From Heloderma charlesbogerti (lineage: Eukaryota > Chordata > Lepidosauria > Squamata > Helodermatidae), in NCBI GenBank assembly GCA_026122225.1, contig JANEZZ010002877.1, positions 1,860,001-1,924,000 of the forward strand: a stretch of DNA of 64,000 nt. The letters are read 5' to 3'. Below, piece by piece: positions 11,586 through 20,286 of the stretch (within the stretch, counting starts at the first letter, position 1; every line of letters starts with the position of its first letter). The notes under the pieces were generated by a model that saw nothing but the letters and a program-made list of their open reading frames with translations, was not told where the DNA came from and made no database searches. The position numbers and the translations under genes are program-made.

Positions 11586-12508
11586 AGTCAAGTGGGCCTT
11601 AGGAAGCATTACTAACAACAAAGCTAGCGGAGATGACAGTATTCCAGCTGAGCTATTTAAAATCCTAAAAGATGATGCTGTTAAAGTGCTGCACTCAATA
11701 TGCCAACAAATTTGGAACACTCAACAGAGGCCACAAGACTGGAAAAGGTCAGTTTACATTCCAATTCCAAAGAAAGGCAATGCCAAAGAGTGTTCAAACT
11801 ACCGTACAATTGCGCTCATTTCACATGCCAGCAAGGTGATGCTCAAAATCCTACAAGCTAGGCTTCAGCAGTATGTGAACCGAGAACTACTGGAAGAACA
11901 AGCTGGGTTTCGAAGAGGCAGAGGAACTAGAGATCAAATCGCCAACATTCACTGGATCATGGAGAAAGCAAGAGAATTCCAGAAAAACGTCTATTTCTGC
12001 TTCATTGACTACGCTAAAGCCTTTGGACTGTGTGGATCACAACAAACTGTGGCAAATTCTTAAAGAGATGGGAGTACCAGACTACCTTACCTATCTCTTG
12101 AGAAACCTGTACAAGGGTCAAGAAGCAACAGTAAGAACCAGACATGGAACAACCAATTGGTTCAAAATTGGGAAAGGAGTATGACAAGGTTGCATATTGT
12201 CACCCTGCTTATTTAACTTATATGCAGAGTACATCATGAGAAATGCCGGGTTGGATGAATCACAGGTCGGAATTAAGATTGCCGGGAGAATTATCAACAA
12301 GCTCAGATACGCAGACGATACCACCCTAATGGCAGAAAGTGAAGAGGATCTAAAGAGCCTCTTGTTAAGGGTGAAAGTGGAGAGTGCAAAAGCTGGTTTG
12401 AAACTCAACATTAAAAAAAGTAAGATCATGGCATCGGGCCCCATCACTTCCTGGCATATAGAAGGGGAAGAAATGGAAGCAGTGACAGATTTTACTTCCT
12501 TGGGCTCC
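11586..12508 (+). pseudogene. RTE-BovB reverse transcriptase fragment (broken)
   Basis: Begins with SITNNKASGDDSIPAELFKI, the linker before the RT palm, and continues through the same RT segment as 1925-2749, including YADD near 12308-12319. It carries the same frameshift after AKAF and the same TGA before QGCILSPC. The first 98 bp (11586-11683) are absent from the other copy, so this is the longer copy of the pair. Confidence 0.9.
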
Positions 12509-12730
12509 AAGATCTGCCATTTGCGTCCCTGCAGTCAGCCGTTATAGGCTACCTAAATGTTTACGTAGCCTATCATGGCTGACTTAAAAAAAACCCAAAA
12601 ACATGTGTACGGAAATGGAGGCGGCCATGGCCGCCACCACTTGCATTCCTTATTTTAGCACGTCTTAGTCTACGTAAACATTTACGTAGACTAAGACAGC
12701 GAAAATAAGGGGAACGCAAATAGCGTAGAC
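11684..12730 (+). repeat. Copy 2 of the 1047-bp near-identical duplication
   Basis: Partner of 1925-2971. Here the BovB part continues leftward into more BovB and the hairpin part continues rightward into more hairpins. This is therefore the likely source locus, and 1925-2971 the derived copy. Confidence 0.88.
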
Positions 12731-13220
12731 GCTACGCTATTTGCATTCCCCTTATTTTTGCCATCTTAATCTATGTAAATGTTTACGTAGACTAGGACAT
12801 GCCAAAATAAGGAACACAAATGGTGGCGGCCATGGCCGCCGCCATTTGCATACGCGCGTTTTGTTGTTGTTGTTTTTTAAGTCAGCCGTGATAGGCTATG
12901 TAAACATTTACGTAGCCTATCACGTTTTTTAAAAAAAACCTAGTGATAGGCTATGTAAATCTTTACGTAGCCTATCACATATTTTTTTTTAAAACCTGGA
13001 AATGGCGGTGGCAGCAGCCGGTTGGAAGACCGGCCGCCGCAGCCGTCACCACCGAACCGCCACCAGAGCCGTTGTCGCCAGGAAGATCCGCTCAAGGTAA
13101 GTCTCGTCCCGGGGGTGGCGGCAGGGGGGTGGCGGGCCATTCCGCCACCGATTTCAGGGGGCCGAATGCGCTGGCATTTGGCCTCCCTGAGATCCGTGGC
13201 AGAACTTTCGTACATCCCTA
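12509..13220 (-). mobile_element. hAT-like foldback element (part), interior of tiled palindromes
   Basis: The right boundary is CTTTCGTACATCCCTA (TAGGGATGTACGAAAG inverted), a hAT/Ac-like terminus. Subterminal DNA has GAGATCCGTGGC and GGCCGAATGCG blocks shared with the elements at 13453 and 17823. The interior has hairpins at 12535-12582, 12611-12644, 12648-12711, 12713-12748, 12749-12812, 12815-12852, 12881-12924 and 12942-12979, then G/C-rich sequence. No transposase. The left terminus is not next to it but may be the 15 bp at 11571. Confidence 0.75.
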
Positions 13221-13450
13221 ACTTGACGTCACTCTCTAGGATGTCCAGCTCAAGTTCAGTGACCACACTATCATGGCTAACAGGGACATTAAGATCTTTC
13301 CTATATAGTTCTTCTGTGTATTCTTTCCACCTCTTCTTAATCTCATCTGCTTCTGTTAGGTCCCTGCCTTCTTTGTCCTTTATCATGCCCGTCTTTGCAC
13401 AAAACGTTCCCTTGAGTTCTCCGATTTTCTTGGAAAGATCTCTAGTCTTT
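13221..13450 (-). pseudogene. RTE-BovB ORF2 central fragment
   Basis: Minus-strand translation reads KIGELKGTFCAKTGMIKDKE, EADEIKKRWKEYTEELYRKD and LELDILESDVKL. This is the linker between endonuclease and RT of BovB. It ends at the hAT terminus at 13220 with ACTTGACG, where the BovB segment at 11586 would continue. It is inverted relative to that segment. Confidence 0.85.
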
Positions 13451-13452
13451 CC

Positions 13453-13852
13453 TAGGGATGTCAGAGAATTCCGCGACGGATCTCAGTGAGGCTGAATGCC
13501 AGTGCATTCGGCCCCCCGAAATCCATCGCGGAACGAAGCCTTGCCCCTCCCACCCCACAAAAGGCGCGCGGAACGAAGTCCCCGCCGCCCCCACCCCACG
13601 AAAGGCGCGCGAAATGGAGCACTTACCTGCTCCTGTCCACGCTGATTTGCGAATGGCGCCCGTCCTGCGGCCGCCATTCGCTTCGTCTTCATAGCCATGA
13701 TAGGCTATGTAGATACTTAGGTAGCCTATCACGGCTAACGCAGGGACGCCATTTGCATCCCTGCGGAGGCCGTGATAGGCTATGTAAGTATTTACATAGC
13801 TTATCACGGCAGGGGGGAAAAAAACCCAGCGTACGCAAATGGCGGCGGCTAC
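13453..13852. mobile_element. hAT-like foldback element, second copy (right terminus missing)
   Basis: Starts TAGGGATGTCAGAGAATTCC with the subterminal GCGACGGATC and GGCTGAATGCCAGTGCATTC. This closely matches the inverted right end of 17823-18460. The interior has palindromes 13693-13736 and 13769-13811 of the GTGATAGGCTA class around a CAGGGACGC...GCATCCCTG unit. It stops against BovB sequence without a recognisable end, so it is truncated. Confidence 0.7.
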
Positions 13853-14183
13853 TACTCTACTGTATATCTACTACTGTGGGCAAGAATCCCTTAGAAGAAA
13901 TGGAGTAGCACTCATAGTCAATAAAAGGGTGGGAAAAGCAGTACTGGGGTACAATCTCAAAAATGATAGAATGATCTCAGTACGAATCCAAGGCAAACCA
14001 TTCAACATCACAGTAATTCAAGTCTATGCCCCAACCACCGAGGCCGAAGAAGCTGAGGTTGATCAGTTCTATGAAGACCTACAACACCTTCTAGAACTAA
14101 CACCAAAAAAAGATGTCCTTTTCATCATAGGGGATTGGAATGCTAAAGTAGGAAGTCAAGAAATCACCGTAGACACACTGAAA
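13853..14183 (+). pseudogene. RTE-BovB apurinic endonuclease domain fragment
   Basis: Encodes NGVALIVNKRVGKAVLGYNL, ITVIQVYAPTTEAEEAEVDQ and DVLFIIGDWNAKVGSQEI. The QVYAPTT and GDWNAKVG motifs are part of the APE-type endonuclease active site of RTE LINEs. Only this domain is present; no start or downstream RT in frame. Confidence 0.88.
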
Positions 14184-14275
14184 TCAGTGAGACTTAAGTT
14201 AGTTATGACTGACATCCCATTGATTTCAATGGGTCTACTCTAAGTATAACTAAATCTGGATCTAATCCATAGTGT
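14184..14275. mobile_element. Palindromic MITE (ATTTAGTCATACTTAG family), partial
   Basis: Contains GAAATCAGTGAGACTTAAG mirrored by CCCATTGATTTCAATGGG and TAAGTATAACTAAATCTGGA. The same family is at 20357, 20468 and 26790. Confidence 0.6.
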
Positions 14276-14318
14276 TTAAATAGCAACTTTTAAAAGAATT
14301 GAATTAACACTTTCTTTC

Positions 14319-14388
14319 TTCTCTCTCTCTCTCTCTCTCTCTCCCCCTTCTCTCTCTCTTCCTTCCTTCCTTCCTTCCTTCCTCCCTT
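14319..14388. repeat. (CT)n / (TTCC)n simple repeat
   Basis: About 12 CT units, a CCCCCTT break, further CT units, then five to six TTCC units. A pyrimidine-only tract. Confidence 0.9.
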
Positions 14389-14604
14389 GAAAACCTAGAA
14401 CAGGGAGTGTGCAGTGTAAATATCTACTTTTATTTTTAGGTGATAGCTGGGGCAGCTATTTGAATCTGAACCACAATTTAATAAAATTGGTGCTGGTGAG
14501 AGGCATGTCTAGTGTTAGCACCCAGCACCCTTGGGTTGCTACTATTTTCTACTACCTACAATTTGCCTGGTAGGGCACACCAATATTAATTCCTTTCCTG
14601 GACT

Positions 14605-15493
14605 GTGTCTCCATGACAACGGAAGGAGAAGCAAATGGAGGAGTACCACATTTTTTAAAAGGAATCAGCTTTGCTGTGCTTTGGTCCATGCAGCGCTCCA
14701 CGAACGAGTGCTCCACACCAGTAGAAATCGCTTCACAGAACATACTTCCTGGTGGGGATCGGAGTAAATGTCATCTGACTGGCAGGGGCTGCTCAACCAA
14801 TAAGGGAGGCTTCCCTTCCCCCCTCCCTTCTCCTTTCCCCTGAAAGTTCAGACGCACCTGCATTTCAGGAACAAGCCTCATTTAGCACAATGGAGTTACT
14901 TCCAAGTAGACACACATATGCGTGTGCTGGGAAAGGGTGGGGGGACACAGGGATGGAAAACCAGCTCCTTTTCTAACGGCAGGATCTCTATAATGAAGGT
15001 GTGAAGTAGCTACTTCCCAAGGCAATAAACCAAGCCATGGAGAATCGCAGGTTTGGTAAAGCACTTTACAGCCTTCAGGGAATCCATGCTTTAAACTCTG
15101 TATTCAATTCAGGGGGGTCTCTGTAAATTCTGATGTGGGCATTCAGGGGACAAGCCTCATTGAGCACAATGGGAGTTACTTCTTAGTAGACACTAATTGG
15201 TTTATACAGGGATGGGAAACATACAGGAAACACCCCTTGACCGGGGTCACAGTGAAAGGCACACCCCTGGGCAGGGCTAGCATGCCCGAGGTAAATGCGG
15301 GGGTGGGACACACAGCAACTATACTGCTGAGAGAAGCCGACTTGAGGAAAAGAATCAGACTTTAAGCAGTCTCAGGAAATCCGGTTTTACCGTGATAAGC
15401 TCTGGGATGGTTGCTGGATGGCCGCGATGTCATCTATCCCTAATGGCCTCCAAACACAGCCAGTTCGGAGTAAATCGCTCATGGAGACACCCC
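14605..15493 (+). mobile_element. Non-autonomous DNA element, family R copy 2
   Basis: Starts GTGTCTCCATGACAACGG and ends CATGGAGACACCCC, inverted termini of at least 11 bp. Interior blocks match copies at 1093 and 22741, including CAGAACATACTTCCTGGTGG and GGGCAGGGCTAGCATGCCC. It is about 890 bp and appears complete. No target duplication was identified, so the superfamily is uncertain. Confidence 0.65.
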
Positions 15494-16319
15494 TTTGGTC
15501 CCATCAGTGCTAATGATGGTGGGAGGCAGGGGCTCTTCCACTTGACCATTCCCCTAGATGCAGACTTATATGACAGCAGTGGTTGGGTCTGGGAAACTAC
15601 TTGTCACCACTCTGGGACATTGTGGGAAATGAAAATGGTGGGTGGCTGACCCAGCGAATGCCACCAGGGCCCTCTGGCAGGGCACACTGGTGGGCCCCCT
15701 CAAACATGGCCTTGGGAGAGGCATTCCAACAAGGCTCACTCACCTCAGGCTGCCACTCATGCTGGAGGCAGAAGACAGCTCACTGTGAATTCTTTCTCTG
15801 TAGTACAAGCCAGGAGACTCCTGCATCCACAATGGAAAGGCCAGATGTGCATACCAGCAATTGAACGCTGGTTCATAATCAGATTTGACCCTTTCCATTT
15901 TTCAAACTGGCTGTTCACTTTTTGTGGGGGTTAGGGGGATATCATTTTGTGGATTTGTTGCCTTACTAAATAATGTTTATAGGAAACATTTTTGAAAGTG
16001 CAAAACTGCTCTGAGAATAGTGGAGGAGGTTTCTTGGTGACATCACATGGGGGGGGCAACCAATCCACAAGCTTCTTCTTCAGACTTTCAAACCCTTATT
16101 ATGATATCCAAATGCTAAATGTTTAATAATAAATAATTAAGAACTTAAAATGTAAATCAGACAAAGTAGTAATTGAATTAAAGGGAAGACACACAAAGGC
16201 ACAAGCAGGCTCACAATGAATTATGGGTAACTGGCATAAAAAAGAGTAGTCAAGATGACCTGGGTGGTATTCAAAGAGAAAATGCTGAATTAAAGCCCTG
16301 TCACTTGGGCTACAAGGTT
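15494..16319. other. Non-genic, nothing recognised
   Basis: Contains no conserved exon or repeat boundary I can identify. It ends where the truncated CR1 begins. Confidence 0.35.
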
Positions 16320-17347
16320 ACTTGAATAATGGGATCTTCTCAAACTGGGGAGAGGTAACGAGCAGGGTACTGCAGGGCTCAGTCCTGGGCCCAGTGCTCT
16401 TCAACATTTGTATTAATGACTTGGAGGAGGAGGTGCAGGGAATGCTGATCAAATCTACAGATGACACAAAATTGGGCGGGATAGCTAATACTTTGGAAGA
16501 CAGAAACAAAATACAAAGTGATCTTGATAGACTGGAGCGCTGGGCAGAAAACAACAGAATGAAATTTAATAGGGATAAATGCCAAGTTCTGCACCTAGGA
16601 AAAAGAAACCAAATGCAGAGTTACAAGATGGGCAATACTTGGCTCAACAACACTACAATTGAGAAGGATCTTGGAATTGTTGTAGATCACAAGCTGAAGA
16701 TGAGCCAACAATGTGATGTGGCTGCAAAAAAGGCCAATGCTATTTTGGGCTGCATTAATAGAAGCATAGCTTCCAAATTCCAGGAAGTACTAGTTCCCCT
16801 CTACTCAGCACTGGTTAGGTCTCATCTGGAGTACTGTGTCCAGTTCTGGGCGCCACATTTTAAGAAGGATGCAGACAAACTGGAGAGGGTTCAGAGGAGG
16901 GCAACAAAGATGATCAGGGGACTGGAAACAAAGCCCTATGAAGAGAGACTGAAAGAACTGGGCATGTTTAGCCTTGAGAAGAGAAGACTGAGGGGATATA
17001 GGATAGTGCTCTTCAAGTACTTGAAAGGCTGTCACAGAGAGGAAGGCCAGGATCTCTTTTCGATCATCCCAGAATGCAGGACACAGAATAATGGGCTCAA
17101 GTGACAGGAAGCCAGATTCTGGCTGCACATCAGGAGAAACTTCCTGACTGTTAGAGCAATACAACAATGGAACCAATTACCTAGGGAGGTGGTAGGCTCT
17201 CCCACACTGGAGGCATTCAAGACGAGCCTGGACAGCCACCTGTCAGGGATGCTCTGACTTGGCTTCCTGCACTGAGCAGGGGGTTGGACTCTATGGTCTT
17301 GTAGGCCCCTTCCAACCCTACTATTCTACTATTCTGTGATTCTATGA
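16320..17347 (+). pseudogene. CR1 LINE, 5'-truncated, RT C-terminal part and 3' end
   Basis: Begins inside RT at SNWGEVTSRVLQGSVLGPVL, continues through [40 protein letters not shown] and [20 protein letters not shown], and ends with the CR1 3' signature ATTCTGTGATTCTATGA. The catalytic motif reads STDD instead of the usual FADD, and a TGA follows NNGLK. It is a dead 5'-truncated copy, typical of CR1 insertion. Confidence 0.92.
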
Positions 17348-17814
17348 ACATGCGTGAGAACAGGTCAAAAGCATACTTAAGGTTTGCACCTCTGCCACAG
17401 CTAATGGCAGTCTGCTCCTGTATTCTCCTGTGCTCCCCCACAGCCACCTTACAGCTGAAAAAACGAAGGTATCCTGCTATCCCAGATCATAACAGCCAGC
17501 CTACTGCTAAGGCAGGCAAACAACAGGCAAAGCTAGAGAGCCCCTGCTGAGCATGAGCAGCTCCTGCAAAAGAGGGAGAGAGAAGTGGAGAGCTACAGTA
17601 GAGGCCATTGGGAGTTGCTGGTAGCCCTCTGGCCTTGCAGTAAAGAACACTGCATGATCCACTACCTATTTGTCTCTCTGTAACACTGAGTCATCCATCC
17701 CTCGGCTATTCCTGAGCTGGGCAACGTGTTGGTCAAGGTGGTGATTGGAAAGCAAAACCTCTCTGATTTGTCATAGCAGCAAAAGCGCTGCTCTCTGTAC
17801 CTCTTACATAAAAC
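17348..17814. other. Non-genic, nothing recognised
   Basis: Sequence between CR1 and the hAT element. No conserved exon or repeat termini seen. Confidence 0.35.
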
Positions 17815-17822
17815 ATTTATAC

Positions 17823-18460
17823 TAGGGATATACGAATCCCTTACCTCGTTCCGCATGGGGTAATTCGCGGTGGAGGGGAGGCGCTCCGTTCCCCCCCTCC
17901 AAAATTCTCCGCAGCCGGCTCCGCTCCATGGCAATTCTGCAGAGCCGCCAGCCGGGGCCACCCGCAGCTGGACATCCAGCCGCTGGGCTGCACAGGGACG
18001 CAAATGGCGGCCTCCATAGCTGCCACCATTTGCATCCGTCTTTTGCCATGATAGACTACGTAAATATATACATAGCCTATCACAGCAAAAGACAGAGACG
18101 CAAATGGTGGTGGCTACGGCGGCCACCATTTGCGTTCCTGCCTATTGCTGTGATAGGCTACGTATATATTTACATAGCCTATCACGGCCTCCGCAGGGAC
18201 GCAAATGGTGTCCCAGCGTTACCCGTGATAGGCTACGTAAATACGTACATACCCCATCATAGCCATTAGACGGAATGCAAATGGCAGACGCGGCCGCCAT
18301 TCGCAGAGCACTGGACAGCCGACACAAGGTAGGCTCCGTTCTGGGCCCATTTCGCGGGGTAGCGGGGGGGGTTGCTTCGTTCCGCCACAGATTCCAGAGG
18401 GCCGAATTCACTGGAATTCAGCCTCCCTGGGATCCGTGGCGGAATTCTCTGACATCCCTA
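17823..18460. mobile_element. hAT-like foldback element, 638 bp, both ends present
   Basis: Left end TAGGGATATACGAATCCC, right end GAATTCTCTGACATCCCTA. Flanking 8-mers ATTTATAC (17815-17822) and ATTTACAG (18461-18468) match at 6 of 8 positions, consistent with an old hAT 8-bp duplication. The interior alternates palindromes 17998-18034, 18039-18092, 18097-18135, 18148-18189, 18224-18262 and 18275-18303. No open frame resembling a transposase. The right duplication overlaps the first bases of the adjacent Tc1 element. Confidence 0.8.
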
Positions 18461-18465
18461 ATTTA

Positions 18466-19800
18466 CAGTCAGGGCCAGAAATATTGGAACAAAGATAACT
18501 GTTTCGGCAGTTGGCCTCTGTACACCACCTCATTGAAGTTGAAAGGAAACACATCCAGATGGGAGCGAAGTCAGGACTTTCAGCTGTAATTCAAGAGGTT
18601 TGACAAAAGTGGGGCACGAACCATTCAGGAAGGACAGCCAGTGGCATACACACACACCCATGGTTGGTGGCTCATAAGCAATGGAACAAACCAACATCAT
18701 TTCAAACTTAAGGATCGCCTTTGATACCTGGATGAAAATCCTTTGCAGTCAATGACTGCCTGAAGTCTGGAACCCATGGACATGACCAAATGCTGAGTTT
18801 CCTCCCTCAAGATGCTTTGCCAGGCCTTTACTGCAGCTGCCTTCAGCTGCTGCTTGTTTGTGGGTCTTTCTGCCTTCAGTCTTGTCTTCAGTAAGTGAAA
18901 AGCATGCTCTATTGGGTTGAGATCAGGTGACTGACTTGGCCATTGAAGAACAGCCCACTTCTTTGCCCAAGAAACTCTTGGGTAGCTTTTGCTGTATGTT
19001 TTGTGTCATTACCCATCTGCAATATGAAGAAGCGTCCTATCAGTTTGGCAGCATTTGGCTGAATCTGAGCAGAAAGTATAGCCCTATACACTTCAGAATT
19101 CATCCTGCTGCTTTGATCAGCAGTCAGGTCATCAATAAACACCAGTGACCCGGCTCCACTGGGAGCCATACATGCCCATGCCATAACGCTGCCTCCACCA
19201 TGTTTGACAGATGATGTGGTATGCTTTGGATCATGAGCTGTTCCTTTCTTCTCCATACTTTTCTCTTCCCATCATTCTGGTACAAGTTAATCTTGGTTTC
19301 ATCAGTCCAAAGAATCTTATTCCAGAACTGGGCAGGCCTTTTTAGGTGTTTGCTGGCAAAGGCTAATCTGGCGTTTCGGTTCTTGAGTGTTACCAGTGGT
19401 TTGCACCTTGTTGTGAAGCCTCTGTATTTACATTCATAAAGCTTTCTCTTGACTGTAGATGTTGCCAATGACATGCCTACCTCCGCAAGAGCGTCCTTGA
19501 CCTGGCTATGTTGTAAAAGTGTTCCTCTTCACCATGAGCAGAACTCTGCAGTCATCCACTTTAGTTGTCTTCCGTGGTCTTCCAGGCCTTTTGCTGTTGC
19601 TGAGTTTGCCAGTTAATTCCTTTAATGCTCGAGATAGCCAGGGAATGGTTTGGTTGCTCCTTCCTCACAATCAGCCTTCAGCTGCGTTGGAGACCTCCTC
19701 TGGCCCTTTATGTGGGTTGTGTGTGTTTGCCTGGGAAACCAAGCGTAATAAATATTTTTTCTTAGAAAATAATTGTTGAACTCTTCATGCACCCATAATG
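18466..19800 (-). pseudogene. Tc1/mariner-like element with decayed transposase
   Basis: The left end, TA then CAGTCAGGGCCAGAAATATT, is a Tc1-type terminus. The minus-strand transposase shows FWNKILWTDETKINL (first catalytic Asp), SVKHGGGSVMAWACM and then LQMGNDTKHTAKATQEFL, followed by SPDLNPIEHAF with the third acidic residue. The second catalytic Asp of the usual QDND motif is Gly here (QMGND). The reading frame breaks between about 19124 and 19256, and the far terminus is missing. Confidence 0.9.
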
Positions 19801-20100
19801 TCCATAACTTTCAAATAAGAGTTAAGGAACTTCTGAATTCCAACAAACTAACAACAACAAGCTAACAACAAATTTAACTTGCCATTATGTGGTGCATATT
19901 TCAGAGCTGTGTTCTCACAAAAGCTTTCTATTGTCATCTTTCTTTTTATATTTCATGAAGGTGATTGCAAAATCATTTTCTTTCTGACTTCTAACCTCAG
20001 ACGTTGTCTGTGTTCTGTCCTCTTGAACCTTGGTAATGAAGGTAAAGTTCTGCTTAGTTTATCTCACTGACCCTTAGACTTCATTATCTTGGAAACCATA
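19801..20100. promoter_or_regulatory. RBP2 upstream region, promoter-proximal
   Basis: Unique-looking A/T-rich sequence between the Tc1 remnant and the TATA box. It may hold gut-type control sites (CDX-like TTTAT words are frequent), but these are too common in A/T-rich DNA to call individually. Confidence 0.25.
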
Positions 20101-20117
20101 AACATCTCCCAAAGAAA

Positions 20118-20125
20118 TATAAAAA
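20118..20125 (+). promoter_or_regulatory. RBP2: TATA box of RBP2-like gene
   Basis: TATAAAAA followed by GGGC lies 96 bp upstream of the RBP2 start codon. Transcription would be expected to begin about 25-30 bp downstream, near 20145-20150, giving a 5'UTR of roughly 65 nt without an intron. The position fits a compact TATA-driven promoter, as is usual in this lipid-binding protein family. The start site is inferred. Confidence 0.7.
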
Positions 20126-20213
20126 GGGCAGAATTACAGCATGTTCATTTTGCAGATCATCCTTCCAAGTTCCGTATTGGAGCCATCATTGTATTTAAAT
20201 TCCCCTAGCTACA

Positions 20214-20286
20214 ATGCCTGCTGATTACAATGGAACATGGGAAATGGAATCCAATGAAAACTTTGAAGGTTACATGATTGCACTAG
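20214..20286 (+). CDS. RBP2: RBP2 exon 1 (coding part)
   Basis: 73 coding nt for residues 1-24 plus the first base of codon 25, followed by donor GTAAAT. The ATG context is CTACAATGC. This is the first ATG after the TATA box that opens onto the conserved [16 protein letters not shown] stretch, which decides the start. Confidence 0.95.

Noticed and set aside
12943..13386. Long overlapping frames with IGYVNIYVAYH-like words on both strands
   Set aside because: The word is the translation of the GTGATAGGCTACGTAAATAT palindrome, readable on either strand; it tracks the hairpins and not a protein family.
17998..18303. Regularly spaced similar units suggesting a CRISPR array
   Set aside because: Units are palindromes of different classes in variable order inside a eukaryotic transposon; no constant direct repeat, unique spacers or cas genes.
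20039..20052. HNF4/RXR-like DR1 site AGGTAAAGTTCTG upstream of RBP2
   Set aside because: It lacks one base of the direct-repeat spacing and matches only loosely; not strong enough to report as a site.
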